From: Bacillus sp. AFS073361
GTDB taxonomy: Bacteria; Bacillota; Bacilli; Bacillales; Cytobacillaceae
Direction of reading: 5' to 3'
NCBI RefSeq assembly: GCF_002567005.1
Contig: NZ_NUZU01000001.1
Span: forward strand, 1-64,000
Length of the DNA: 64,000 nucleotides
Positions 46,922 to 55,949 of the stretch are shown piece by piece (the first letter of the stretch is position 1; each line of letters opens with the position of its first letter). The notes beneath the pieces are model-generated. The model had not been told where the DNA came from. It ran no database searches and saw only the letters and a program-made list of their open reading frames with translations. The translations under genes were made by a program, and so were the position numbers.

Positions 46922-48103
46922 TTAAATTGTCTCCTCCAGTCGAATTTCCTTCGCCCCATCACCAATGCTTGCTGCATAAAATTCTGCCTCGTAGCCAATC
47001 TTGTCCAGATAAGCAGCTCCTACGTTCTCAATAAAGTTATCAACTTCTCCATTTCTAACAATCGCAATTGCACAGCCGCCGAATCCTGCACCGGTCATTC
47101 GCGCACCAAGCACACCTGGCTGTTTCCATGCTGCCTCTACTAAACTGTCCAATTCCACTCCTGTCACTTCATAGTCATCTCTTAGTGATACATGTGATTG
47201 GTTAACTAATTGTCCAAATGCTTCTAGATTTCCTAATTTAAGCTCTTCAAGTGCCTTAATTGTTCTCATGTTTTCGTAAACAGCATGCTTGGCCCGTTTG
47301 CGAACTGTTTCATTGGTAATCAGATATTGATTTTCATCAAACTCCGCTTCCGATAATTGACCAAGTGCCTCAATTGGCAGCTTTTGCTGTAGCTGCGCAA
47401 GTGCCTCTTCACATTCTCCTCTTCTTTCATTGTATTTCGAATCAGCTAATTCCCTGCGTTTGTTCGTATTCATGATTAATATTTTGTAATCTTCAAGGTG
47501 AATCGGTGCATACTCATATTTCAACGTTTGGCAATCTAGTAAGATACCAGCATCTTTCTTTCCCATGCCAATCGCAAACTGATCCATGATTCCGCTGTTC
47601 ACGCCAATAAATTCATTTTCTACCCTCTTGCCTATCTTTATGAGATCAAGGCGCGGAATTTCTAAATTAAATAGGCCATTTACGAGCACCCCGGTTAAAA
47701 GTTCAATGGATGCTGACGAAGAAAGTCCTGCACCATTGGGTATATTCCCTTCAATTACGCAATCAAATCCGGCTTGAATTTCATATCCCGCCTCGAGAAT
47801 ATAACGGACCATGCCTTTTGGATAATTAGCCCAATTATGTTCCTTCTCATAGTCTAGTTCGCTTAAGTTAAATTCGATGATTCCTTTTTCAGGAAAGTTG
47901 GTAGAGTAGAGGCGAATCACTTTGTCTTCCCGCTTCCTTGCTACAGCGTAGGTACCATAGGTGATGGCACATGGAAACACATGACCTCCATTGTAATCTG
48001 TATGTTCGCCTATTAAATTAATCCTTCCAGGCGCAAAAAAGGCTTGCTTTGGCAATACGTGAAACATATCTAAAAATACTTTATTAAGTGTGATTACGTT
48101 CAT
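46922..48103 (-). CDS. galK: Galactokinase
   Basis: This 393-residue GHMP kinase phosphorylates alpha-D-galactose at C1 with ATP, the first step of the Leloir pathway. The galactokinase signature PGRINLIGEHTDYNGG lies near residue 26, the ATP-binding GHMP motif is PNGAGLSSSASIE, and GARMTGAGFGGCAIA lies near the C-terminus. I start at ATG 48103, 8 nt from GGAGG. First gene of galK-galE-galT-galM-galR, behind a promoter overlapped by a dyad that the divergent ROK regulator may bind. Confidence 0.96.
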   Translation of the reverse strand: MNVITLNKVFLDMFHVLPKQAFFAPGRINLIGEHTDYNGGHVFPCAITYGTYAVARKREDKVIRLYSTNFPEKGIIEFNLSELDYEKEHNWANYPKGMVRYILEAGYEIQAGFDCVIEGNIPNGAGLSSSASIELLTGVLVNGLFNLEIPRLDLIKIGKRVENEFIGVNSGIMDQFAIGMGKKDAGILLDCQTLKYEYAPIHLEDYKILIMNTNKRRELADSKYNERRGECEEALAQLQQKLPIEALGQLSEAEFDENQYLITNETVRKRAKHAVYENMRTIKALEELKLGNLEAFGQLVNQSHVSLRDDYEVTGVELDSLVEAAWKQPGVLGARMTGAGFGGCAIAIVRNGEVDNFIENVGAAYLDKIGYEAEFYAASIGDGAKEIRLEETI

Positions 48104-48156
48104 TTTAAATTCCTCCAGCATTCTTATTCTTTAGTTACCTTTTTATTATTAACATA

Positions 48157-48185
48157 ATTTTACTACCCCTAGTAAAATCCTTCAA
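48157..48185 (-). promoter_or_regulatory. gal promoter overlapped by operator dyad
   Basis: On the minus strand TTGAAG (48180-48185) and TAAAAT (48157-48162) are separated by 17 nt. A perfect 9-bp dyad with a 4-bp centre (ATTTTACTA/TAGTAAAAT, 48157-48178) covers the -10 and most of the spacer. A second ATTTTACTA half-site lies at 48188-48196, just upstream. The divergent ROK gene is the likely source of the regulator. Confidence 0.75.
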
Positions 48186-48348
48186 GTATTTTACTAAAAT
48201 TTTTACTTAAATTCCACAAAATAAACCATGAATATAATCTTGCATGAGTATTTTTAACTTGGTATTTGTGTTAAAATTAGTAGGAATAAATAATACCTTC
48301 TTAAACAAATCCTTAAGGGTACTAATGATAATAAAGGCGTGATGTCAT

Positions 48349-49563
48349 TTGAGTTTCGACCCCAAAACTGGAAGCTTCGAAAAAATGAAGTTACTTAATC
48401 AATCAACGGTTTTAAACATGATTCGATTAAAAGAGCCGATTTCACGAGCGGAAATTGCCAAATTAACAAAATTAACCCCGCCCACCATAAGTTCATTGGT
48501 TGCTGAGTTAATTGAGAAAAATCTTTTAATAGAGGAGCAATCAACAAGCGCAACGTCAGGCGGTAGAAAGCCAATTCTCCTCCGTATTAATTACTCCGCT
48601 TATTATATTATCGGAGTCTATGCCGCAGCGGAGGTTATACGCGTTATTCTTACCACAATGGACGGAAAGATTGTAACCGATTTCAGTAAAGATATTATTA
48701 AATTGCCAACTAAAACCGAATTTATGAATATGATGATCGAGTGCATTCATAATGTCCTTCAATCTAAACATTTCGAAAGAGAGTTAATCCTTGGAATTGG
48801 TATTGCCATGCATGGACTTGTTGATTCTGAACAAGGCTTGGCCATTTTTTCTCCACACTTACATTTGGAAAATATACCTCTGAAGGAACGAATAGAAAAA
48901 GAATTTAATATCCCTGTTATTGTCGAGAATGATGTACGAGCATTAGCGATTGCTGAAAGCTGGTTTGGGCAAGGGAGAGGGGTTTCCGATTTTATCTGTC
49001 TTAGTGTGGGACGGGGGATTGGTTCTGGAATCTTTATAAATAGTGAAATTTATAAAAGCACGTTCTATACAGCAGGAGAAGTCGGACATACAATTTTAGA
49101 TGTGAATGGTCCCCTATGCGAATGCGGTAATAATGGATGTTTAGAGGCCTATGCCTCAGAAATTGCTATCTTAAAAAAAGCGAAGGAAGAGATTAAACAT
49201 CATCAGGATACCATTCTCACAGAGTGGTTGAAAGAAGGCAGTACTGAACTTTCCTTAAATATGGTCTATACAGCTGCTAAGCAAGGGGACCCATTTGCTA
49301 TAACACTCTTAGAAAAGGCTGGTCAATCCCTTGGACTAGCCGCAGCAAATATGATTAACATTCTAAAGCCTTCGAAAATAATCCTAGAAGGGAGTATTTT
49401 CAAGGTAGGAGATTTTGTTTTGTCTCAACTAAAAAAAAGAATAGAGAAATATACTTTTAAAAGTTCACATGAAGAAATTAAAGTGGTTTGTTCGGAATTA
49501 GGAAAAACTGGTATGGTATTGGGAGCTGTAACATTAGTTTTAAAGAAATTATTTAAAACATAA
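48349..49563 (+). CDS. ROK-family (NagC/XylR-type) transcriptional regulator
   Basis: This 404-residue regulator has an N-terminal winged helix (residues 14-75; ISRAEIAKLTKLTPPTISSLVAELI) and a ROK sugar-kinase-like domain with GIGIAMHGLVD, VENDVRALAIAE, GRGIGSGIFI and the zinc motif CECGNNGCLEAYA. It is transcribed away from galK and shares the intergenic region with the gal promoter. The start is TTG 48349 behind AAAGGCGTGATG; an ATG at 48342 is in another frame. It is probably a galactose- or galactoside-responsive repressor. Confidence 0.92.
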   Translation: MSFDPKTGSFEKMKLLNQSTVLNMIRLKEPISRAEIAKLTKLTPPTISSLVAELIEKNLLIEEQSTSATSGGRKPILLRINYSAYYIIGVYAAAEVIRVILTTMDGKIVTDFSKDIIKLPTKTEFMNMMIECIHNVLQSKHFERELILGIGIAMHGLVDSEQGLAIFSPHLHLENIPLKERIEKEFNIPVIVENDVRALAIAESWFGQGRGVSDFICLSVGRGIGSGIFINSEIYKSTFYTAGEVGHTILDVNGPLCECGNNGCLEAYASEIAILKKAKEEIKHHQDTILTEWLKEGSTELSLNMVYTAAKQGDPFAITLLEKAGQSLGLAAANMINILKPSKIILEGSIFKVGDFVLSQLKKRIEKYTFKSSHEEIKVVCSELGKTGMVLGAVTLVLKKLFKT

Positions 49564-49571
49564 GGAACATA

Positions 49572-49606
49572 AAAAGAGTTGGATCATAAGATTCAACTCT
49601 TTTTTT
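49572..49606. terminator. Bidirectional terminator between the ROK gene and galM2
   Basis: AAAGAGTTG and CAACTCTTT arms close a hairpin followed by seven T residues on the plus strand and flanked by AAAAAA on the other side, so it can serve the ROK gene and the converging galM copy. Confidence 0.8.
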
Positions 49607-49608
49607 GT

Positions 49609-50652
49609 TCAATTTGTAAATATGTATTTAGTAACGGAATAGTATCCCTGATCCTTTTCTAAAATGGCTGATGGGAAATGCGGATGATTGAGCGAGTCTG
49701 GAAGACCCTGTGTTTCTAAACATAAACCAAGGTATTTTCTGGAGTTGATACCTCGAATAGAAAAATCATCAGCTAGTTGGTTACCCGTATAAAGAACCAC
49801 GGCAGGCTGATTTGTTTCAATGATTAATCCTCTTCCGCTCTCATCATCAAACAGATAGATTTCCTTATTGTGATTATCCGTTAATAGAAAAGGATGATCA
49901 TATCCATTTCCTGCAATTATATTTTGGCTGTCATTTGTGTCTGTTCCTTCAATAATCTTCCGGCCGGACCGAAAGTCAAATGATGTATTCTCTACAGGAA
50001 GAATCTCCCCTGTCGGTATTAATTCTTCATCCAACTCAAGGAATCGATTACTTTTTAGGGTCAACTTATGATTAAGAACGTCTCTTTTTAAATTGCCGCT
50101 TAAATTAAAATAAGAATGATTGGTAACATTAACCACCGTTTTTTGATCAGACACACCTTCATAGGATATTTGAAGCTCATTATCGTTATTTAAGGTATAG
50201 GATATTTTCATCTTTAAATTTCCAGGATACCCTTCTTCTCCATCCTTACTTAAATAAGTGAATACAAGGGTCAAAGAATCTTTTTCTTCTACTACCTCTG
50301 TATTCCAGATCACCTTATCGAGGCCTTTTATCCCGCCATGGAGGTGATTGTCATTGTTATTTTTTGCGAGATGGTACGTGGTACCTTCTAAGGTAAATTC
50401 CGCATTAGCAATTCTACCCGCATGCCTGCCGACTACAGCACCGAAATAGGGGGAATGCTGCTGATATTCTTCGATTGTATCAAAGCCTAAAACTACATTT
50501 TCAAGGGTTCCGTTGCGGTCAGGAACGACAATCCTGGTAATCGTGCAGCCATAATCGATGGTACTTACTTCCATGCCCTGATCATTAACCATTGTAAAAG
50601 TAGTTATTGTCTGCCCATCAAGTTCTGCAAATTTTTCTTGTAACAACTTCAT
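49609..50652 (-). CDS. Aldose 1-epimerase, second copy
   Basis: This 347-residue paralogue of the gal-operon galM keeps all active-site motifs (NDNHLHGGIKGLD, TNHSYFNLSGN, CLETQGLPDS). It follows the GH2 gene of the first CUT1 operon after 155 nt with a hairpin between, so it may have its own promoter or be read from that operon. It would mutarotate galactose or glucose freed by the adjacent glycosidases. GGAGGGAG precedes the ATG. Confidence 0.92.
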   Translation of the reverse strand: MKLLQEKFAELDGQTITTFTMVNDQGMEVSTIDYGCTITRIVVPDRNGTLENVVLGFDTIEEYQQHSPYFGAVVGRHAGRIANAEFTLEGTTYHLAKNNNDNHLHGGIKGLDKVIWNTEVVEEKDSLTLVFTYLSKDGEEGYPGNLKMKISYTLNNDNELQISYEGVSDQKTVVNVTNHSYFNLSGNLKRDVLNHKLTLKSNRFLELDEELIPTGEILPVENTSFDFRSGRKIIEGTDTNDSQNIIAGNGYDHPFLLTDNHNKEIYLFDDESGRGLIIETNQPAVVLYTGNQLADDFSIRGINSRKYLGLCLETQGLPDSLNHPHFPSAILEKDQGYYSVTKYIFTN

Positions 50653-50689
50653 TATATGACTCCCTCCGGTCTACAGTTATATAAGAAAA

Positions 50690-50705
50690 CTCGCCGACTG
50701 GCGAG
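50690..50705 (-). terminator. Hairpin between GH2 and second galM
   Basis: CTCGCC and GGCGAG arms with a GACT loop are followed by TTTT on the minus strand. It could terminate the CUT1/GH2 transcript or attenuate galM2. Confidence 0.6.
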
Positions 50706-50807
50706 CCCTCTTGTAATAATATGGATGTGTTAAACTTGTCTGTTGATTTCCGTTCCAGGCACTTCGCTTCACAGCCAATTTTATAAAAGCAAGCAGAATA
50801 ACCTAAC

Positions 50808-52616
50808 TTAAGATTTTACAATATTGGAATGCCACATATCATTTATTTCTTTTATTTTTGCTAATTCACATTTTGGTTCTCTGTTATAAGCTAACAATCC
50901 GTTGATTTCCTGTTCAACATCTGTTAATTGTGTATAACAATAGCCATGTAGACCCTTAGAAGCATAGACCGCTTCCATTACTCTGCGATAATCTGCAATA
51001 AACTCTTGCTCATCCTTTACAGATGTATAGCCCCAGCCACTGTCTTCACCGACCTTGAATCCTATTCCTCCGAATTCTGTCAACAAGATAGGTTCACCTT
51101 TATGTTCAAATCCATCCGCATATATTCCACGGCCAGCTGGTTTTGAGCTTAAGAGATTTTCTTTTGTGAGTAAGGATTCTTTAAAGTTTTCATATTTTGC
51201 CTTTTCATCGCTGGATCCATGATTATAATTGTGAATCGCACAAATATCCGTTTCTGTAAGTTCCCAGCCATCATTAGAGATGACTAAACGTGTTGTATCT
51301 AATGAATGAATAAGGTGGTACATCGCTAAAGAATGGTGCTGCTGTTGTTTGTTCGCTTTGATAAAAGGCACTCCCCAGCTTTCATTGACAGGCACCCAAG
51401 CTACGATAGATGGATGGTTATAATCCCGTTCAATGATTTCAATCCATTCTTTGGTTAATCGAGATGCAGCGTCCTCACTATAGGACGGGAAGGCTGCGCA
51501 TTCTCCCCATACCAAGAACCCTAATTTGTCTGCCCAGTAAAGGAAGCGAGGATCCTCCACTTTTTGATGCTTTCTGCAGCCATTAAAGCCCATTTCTAAA
51601 GCTAATTCAATATCCCTTTTCAATGCTTCATCCGTTGGAGCAGTTAATAACCCTTCCTGCCAGTAGCCTTGATCGAGAACTAATTTTTGATAATAAGGCT
51701 TGTTATTTAAATAAACCATGCCATTTTCAATATGGACCTTTCTCATACCAAAATATGATTCTATCTCATCTAAAATCGCCTGATTATCCCCATCTTTTAA
51801 TGTGAATTTGATATCAAATAAATTAGGGTTTTCTGGTGACCAATTCCATCCAGTATGGTGGAAGGCAGTTCTGAAGATTTGGCGATTATATAAATTAACC
51901 GAACGCTTATTATACGGTTCAAATACCTCAATCGTATCCTTTGCTACCTTTTCACCCTGAAAACTAATTTCGATGTCTGCTTGTTTGTTAATACATTCAC
52001 CAGAGACCTCAAATTCTACAATTATATCTCCACGGTCAATATCGGGTGTTAATCTTAATTTTGAAACATGTGTAGGGCTAACCGGTTCAAGCCATACACT
52101 TTGCCATATCCCCGTCGTTCTTGTGTACCAGATGGAATCCGATTGTTCAATCCAGAATTGCTTTCCTCTGGGAATCGTTTCATCTGTGGATGGATCTTCG
52201 ACTCTGACAACCACCTTTTCATTGCCCCAAGTTAAATGATCAGTAATATCGAACGAAAAGGAAACATTGCCGCCTTCATGGAAACCAACATACTCCCCAT
52301 TTACATAAATCCATGCACGGTAATCTACTGCCCCAAAATGCAGGATGATCCGCTGATTATTCCAATCCTTAGATACAGTGAATTCTCGTGAATACCATAC
52401 AAAATCATGGAATGAAGGATCATTAATACCGCTTAGTTGGGTCTGATAAGCAAAGGGAACATTAATTTTCCGATCAAGGGCGTCCCCATTTTGAAACCAC
52501 TTTTCCTTTAAACCAACATTATTATCATCAAAAGCGAAGTCCCATTCGCCATTTAAATTAACCCATTCTTTTCTGACCAATTGCGGTCTTGGATACTCAT
52601 TACGAGGTATTGACAT
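50808..52616 (-). CDS. GH2-family glycosidase (beta-galactosidase/beta-glucuronidase type)
   Basis: This protein of about 602 residues has the GH2 jelly-roll domain (about 15-170, GEWDFAFDD), an immunoglobulin-like domain and a C-terminal TIM barrel. The acid/base Glu lies in VPVNESWG and the nucleophile in LLTEFGG. The length is that of the short (UidA-like) branch, not LacZ. No signal peptide, so it cleaves an imported oligosaccharide inside the cell. I start at ATG 52616 (GGAG 6 nt upstream). Last gene of the operon with a CUT1 transporter. Sugar specificity is uncertain. Confidence 0.88.
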   Translation of the reverse strand: MSIPRNEYPRPQLVRKEWVNLNGEWDFAFDDNNVGLKEKWFQNGDALDRKINVPFAYQTQLSGINDPSFHDFVWYSREFTVSKDWNNQRIILHFGAVDYRAWIYVNGEYVGFHEGGNVSFSFDITDHLTWGNEKVVVRVEDPSTDETIPRGKQFWIEQSDSIWYTRTTGIWQSVWLEPVSPTHVSKLRLTPDIDRGDIIVEFEVSGECINKQADIEISFQGEKVAKDTIEVFEPYNKRSVNLYNRQIFRTAFHHTGWNWSPENPNLFDIKFTLKDGDNQAILDEIESYFGMRKVHIENGMVYLNNKPYYQKLVLDQGYWQEGLLTAPTDEALKRDIELALEMGFNGCRKHQKVEDPRFLYWADKLGFLVWGECAAFPSYSEDAASRLTKEWIEIIERDYNHPSIVAWVPVNESWGVPFIKANKQQQHHSLAMYHLIHSLDTTRLVISNDGWELTETDICAIHNYNHGSSDEKAKYENFKESLLTKENLLSSKPAGRGIYADGFEHKGEPILLTEFGGIGFKVGEDSGWGYTSVKDEQEFIADYRRVMEAVYASKGLHGYCYTQLTDVEQEINGLLAYNREPKCELAKIKEINDMWHSNIVKS

Positions 52617-52647
52617 GTTGTTCTCCATCCTTCCTGAAAAAATAATC

Positions 52648-53478
52648 CTATTTAATACCCGATTGATTCACGCCTTTAATAAAGGAACGTTGACCAATGA
52701 TAAACAATAATACAGCAGGTATGGTTGCAATCGATGTTAAAGCCATTAACCTGCCCGGTGATGAAACAAAGCTTCCCTGCTGCATGATGGCAATACCTGT
52801 TGTAATAGTTCTCATTTCTGGAGAATTTGTCGTTACAAGCGGCCATAAGAAATCATTATATATACCCATAAATGTAAAAATAGCTAATGTCCAAATAACA
52901 GGTCGTGCTGATGGCAGAACGATTTTTACAAAAACTTGCCATTTATTTGCACCATCTAGAAATGCTGCTTCTTCCAGTTCTTTTGGAAAGCTGCGAAAAT
53001 ATTGATATAGAAGAAAGACACCAAATGCATTTGAAGAATATGGAAGAATCAATACTGCATAAGTATCTAATAGACCAAACTTATTAAACTCCATATATAG
53101 TGGTAAAAACGTAATTACCCAAGGAATCGTCATCGACCCAATAAAGATGCTAATTAACAATTTTTTAAATGGGACATCCAAACGGGCTAGACCATATGCT
53201 GCAAGTGTGTCAACAACTAGAACAATTAATGTCCCAATAATCCCAACAAAAAGGGAGTTGCCCATCCATTGTAGGACTGGAGTATCTGAATTTCCTGCTA
53301 GGCTATACTGATAATTTTCAAGAGTAAAGACTTTCGGAATCCACTTTAGCCCTGCTGTGAAGGCTTCCTGATCCGTTTTAAAAGAAGTAGCCAGCATCCA
53401 TAAAATTGGAACGATAAAAATCAGGCCAACAATAATCGCAAGAATAACTATGAAAACTTTAAACGGTGTTTTTTGCAC
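52648..53478 (-). CDS. Carbohydrate ABC permease, MalG type (system 1)
   Basis: This 276-residue membrane protein has six hydrophobic segments and the EAA loop EAAFLDGANKWQVFVKIVLPSA that docks the ATPase. It is the second permease of a CUT1 importer. GTG start, with AGGAG about 9 nt upstream and 6 nt after the preceding permease. Substrate likely a beta-galactoside from the adjoining GH2 gene. Confidence 0.92.
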   Translation of the reverse strand: MQKTPFKVFIVILAIIVGLIFIVPILWMLATSFKTDQEAFTAGLKWIPKVFTLENYQYSLAGNSDTPVLQWMGNSLFVGIIGTLIVLVVDTLAAYGLARLDVPFKKLLISIFIGSMTIPWVITFLPLYMEFNKFGLLDTYAVLILPYSSNAFGVFLLYQYFRSFPKELEEAAFLDGANKWQVFVKIVLPSARPVIWTLAIFTFMGIYNDFLWPLVTTNSPEMRTITTGIAIMQQGSFVSSPGRLMALTSIATIPAVLLFIIGQRSFIKGVNQSGIK

Positions 53479-53484
53479 GCTGAC

Positions 53485-54375
53485 CTACTCCTTTCGATTT
53501 GTGATTCGGAATTGCAAGATTGAGATAACGATCATAATCAAAGCCATAAGTAATGACATGGCAGCTGCATTCCCTAATTGACGCTGCTTAAAGGCTTCAT
53601 CAACAATATTCATTAATAAAACCTTTGTTGAAGTCCCTGGACCTCCACGTGTCATTAAATAAGGCTGCCCGTAAATATTAAATGAGGCAATCGTTGATGT
53701 AATAACAACAAAAAGCATTGTAGGTTTAATACTAGGGATCGTGATATGAATAAACTGCTGCCAGCGGTTGGCGCCATCAAGAGAACCGGCTTCATATAGT
53801 TCTTCAGAAACATCATTTAGTGCGTTGATAAAAATAACCATGTTAAAACCAATTGTCCACCATAAAGTCGCGATAGCAAGTGAAATCCAGGCCCAAGGCA
53901 TGTCTGTTAACCATGGAATTAATGGCAGATTCATCTTTTGTAAATATTGATTAATTAACCCGCTGTTTGTATCTAGGATCCATAACCAAATAATTGCAAC
54001 CACTGAAACAGAAACAGAATAGGGAATAAAGTAAACTGTACGAAAAAAACCTTTGAATTTACCAGGTAGAGCATTTACTAACAATGCTAAACCTAATCCA
54101 ACCACAACCAATAAAGGAACACTATATACAACGAATTGGAAGGTGTTTTTAAGACCCTCGAAAAACAGTTCATTAAGGTAAGAATCAGTGTCAAAGATCT
54201 TTGTATAGTTCTTAAATCCTACAAATTCATGGACAGGGTTTAATAGATCCCAGTTATGCAAGCTTATCCATGCCCCATATCCAATTGGAATTAAAAGAAA
54301 AATAACAAATAAAATCAAGTAAGGGAGTACAAAAAGACTTGAAGTCAATTGTGATTTCCAGCTTGTACTTCTCAT
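53485..54375 (-). CDS. Carbohydrate ABC permease, MalF type (system 1)
   Basis: This 296-residue membrane protein has six hydrophobic segments and the EAA loop EAGSLDGANRWQQFIHITIPSI. It pairs with the next gene to form the transmembrane channel of a CUT1 importer. GGAGGAAG precedes the ATG. About 80 nt separate it from the binding protein gene, with an imperfect hairpin that may lower downstream expression. Confidence 0.92.
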   Translation of the reverse strand: MRSTSWKSQLTSSLFVLPYLILFVIFLLIPIGYGAWISLHNWDLLNPVHEFVGFKNYTKIFDTDSYLNELFFEGLKNTFQFVVYSVPLLVVVGLGLALLVNALPGKFKGFFRTVYFIPYSVSVSVVAIIWLWILDTNSGLINQYLQKMNLPLIPWLTDMPWAWISLAIATLWWTIGFNMVIFINALNDVSEELYEAGSLDGANRWQQFIHITIPSIKPTMLFVVITSTIASFNIYGQPYLMTRGGPGTSTKVLLMNIVDEAFKQRQLGNAAAMSLLMALIMIVISILQFRITNRKE

Positions 54376-54456
54376 TTACCTTCCTCCTTTCGGTTTCCTA
54401 CTAGTGGAAAAACAAGAGACGAACGGGTTTCAACCTCCGTCCGCCTCCTTTAATGA

Positions 54457-55728
54457 TTACTTATTCAAAACTTGTTCCGCCTTTTTTTTGGCATCATCTA
54501 ATGCTTTTTGCGGATCCTTCTTGCCTAAAAGAGCAAGGTTCACTTCAGCCCATAGCGGGTCAGACAATTGACCCCAGTTGGCAACGGCAGGAGCAAACTT
54601 AGCATATTTAAATTCTGAAGCTACGATTGGCTGTTGCTTCATCTTTTTAAATTCTTCACTTTGTTCATAAATTGCTTTTGAAGCTGGTGCTTGTCCTGAT
54701 TTAGCCCACTCCATTGTGTTTCCAGCAACATATTTTAAGAAATCAGTAATACCATCTAATTTTTTTGAATCTGTAACAGTAGCAGGTACCACGAAATTGT
54801 GCCCATTTGCATAAACTGCTTGTTGTTTTGTTCCTAATTGCGGCACTGGAGCAACTCCATAGTTAATTCCGGCTTTATCCCATTGTTCCATCATCCATGG
54901 ACCATTTAGATGCATCGCGTTTTTACCTTGTAAGAATAATGTTACTTCACCATCTTGTTGAACATTTTCAGGTGACACCTTTTCTTTATGAATCAAATCA
55001 CGATAGAACGTTAACGCTTCAACCGCTTCTGGGCTATTGTAGTTTGGCTTACCATCCTTCATTAATTCGCCGCCATTTTGGAATAAAATAGTTGGGAAAA
55101 TGAATTGGTTTGGCCAAAGAGTTGGTACTACAAAACCATATTGATTCTTACTAGAGTCTGTTAGTTTTTTAGCAGCGGCTAGGAACTCCTCACGATTTGT
55201 CGGTGCCTTTTCTGGATCTAAACCGGCCGCTTTAAATAAATCTTTATTATAGTACATAATTAATGGATGAATATCTAAAGGAATGGTATAGTGCTTACCG
55301 CCAATATCGCCGGCCTTCCAAGCAGTTTCAGCATAATCTTCTGCTTTAACGCCTGCTTTTTCGACAGTGTCAGTTAAATCCTTTAATAAATTCTTATCTG
55401 CATAATTTTTCAGCTGATCAGTATGCATAATTAATAAATCTGGAGCATTTTTTTGACCAGAAAAAGCAAGGTCAACCGTCTTATAATAGTCAGACTGGGG
55501 AACAACTTGGAAATCTACTTGATACTTAGATTGTGACTTATTGTAGTTTTCAACAATCGTCTTCATACGCGGACCATCTGCGCCAGAGAATGGCGCCCAA
55601 TAAGTAATTTTCTCCCCATTTCCGCCTTCTGAAGTATCTTTGTCCTTCGCACTTGAGCATCCCGCTAAAGATCCGAGAGCTAGCGCAGCAGTTAAAGCTA
55701 TACCAAGCCATTTCTTTTTCTTAACCAT
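54457..55728 (-). CDS. Carbohydrate ABC substrate-binding lipoprotein (system 1)
   Basis: This 423-residue lipoprotein (lipobox LAGC, Cys23) has a type II fold of the MalE/extracellular family 1 kind (ITYWAPFSGADGPRMKTIVENYNKS, IPLDIHPLIMYYNKDLFKAAGLDPEKAP, NGPWMMEQWDKAG). It captures an oligosaccharide outside the cell for the two permeases encoded next. AGGGGGG precedes the ATG. The promoter about 110 nt upstream contains a cre-like site, so glucose should repress it. No ATPase gene in the operon. Confidence 0.92.
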   Translation of the reverse strand: MVKKKKWLGIALTAALALGSLAGCSSAKDKDTSEGGNGEKITYWAPFSGADGPRMKTIVENYNKSQSKYQVDFQVVPQSDYYKTVDLAFSGQKNAPDLLIMHTDQLKNYADKNLLKDLTDTVEKAGVKAEDYAETAWKAGDIGGKHYTIPLDIHPLIMYYNKDLFKAAGLDPEKAPTNREEFLAAAKKLTDSSKNQYGFVVPTLWPNQFIFPTILFQNGGELMKDGKPNYNSPEAVEALTFYRDLIHKEKVSPENVQQDGEVTLFLQGKNAMHLNGPWMMEQWDKAGINYGVAPVPQLGTKQQAVYANGHNFVVPATVTDSKKLDGITDFLKYVAGNTMEWAKSGQAPASKAIYEQSEEFKKMKQQPIVASEFKYAKFAPAVANWGQLSDPLWAEVNLALLGKKDPQKALDDAKKKAEQVLNK

Positions 55729-55837
55729 TTTTATCCCCCTTATTTAGGTAAAAATTTTTGGTTACTTCTAGGATGAGGAAATATTTACAAATTATGTGTC
55801 CTCATTAGTTAATTAAATTAATTTACTTTCTGGTATT

Positions 55838-55866
55838 ATCATAATATTGTAAGCGCTTTTTGTCAA
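55838..55866 (-). promoter_or_regulatory. Promoter of CUT1 system 1 with cre-like site
   Basis: On the minus strand TTGACA (55861-55866) and TATGAT (55838-55843) are separated by exactly 17 nt. The plus-strand TGTAAGCGCTTTTT (55848-55861) has one mismatch to cre and lies in the spacer, a strong design for CcpA repression. Confidence 0.82.
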
Positions 55867-55905
55867 ATACATATTTTTTAAGATTTTAATTTTGTTTTTA
55901 AAAAT

Positions 55906-55935
55906 AAAAATGGCCTCGGTACAGTCCAAGGCCAT
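55906..55935 (-). terminator. Terminator behind the second GH36 gene
   Basis: ATGGCCT (55910-55916) and AGGCCAT (55929-55935) form a stem followed by five T residues on the minus strand, 15 nt after the stop. Confidence 0.82.
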
Positions 55936-55949
55936 CTGTCATTATAATG

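Noticed and set aside
48342-48398. ATG start for the ROK gene at 48342
   Set aside because: That ATG opens a different frame that stops after 18 codons; the ROK frame starts at TTG 48349.
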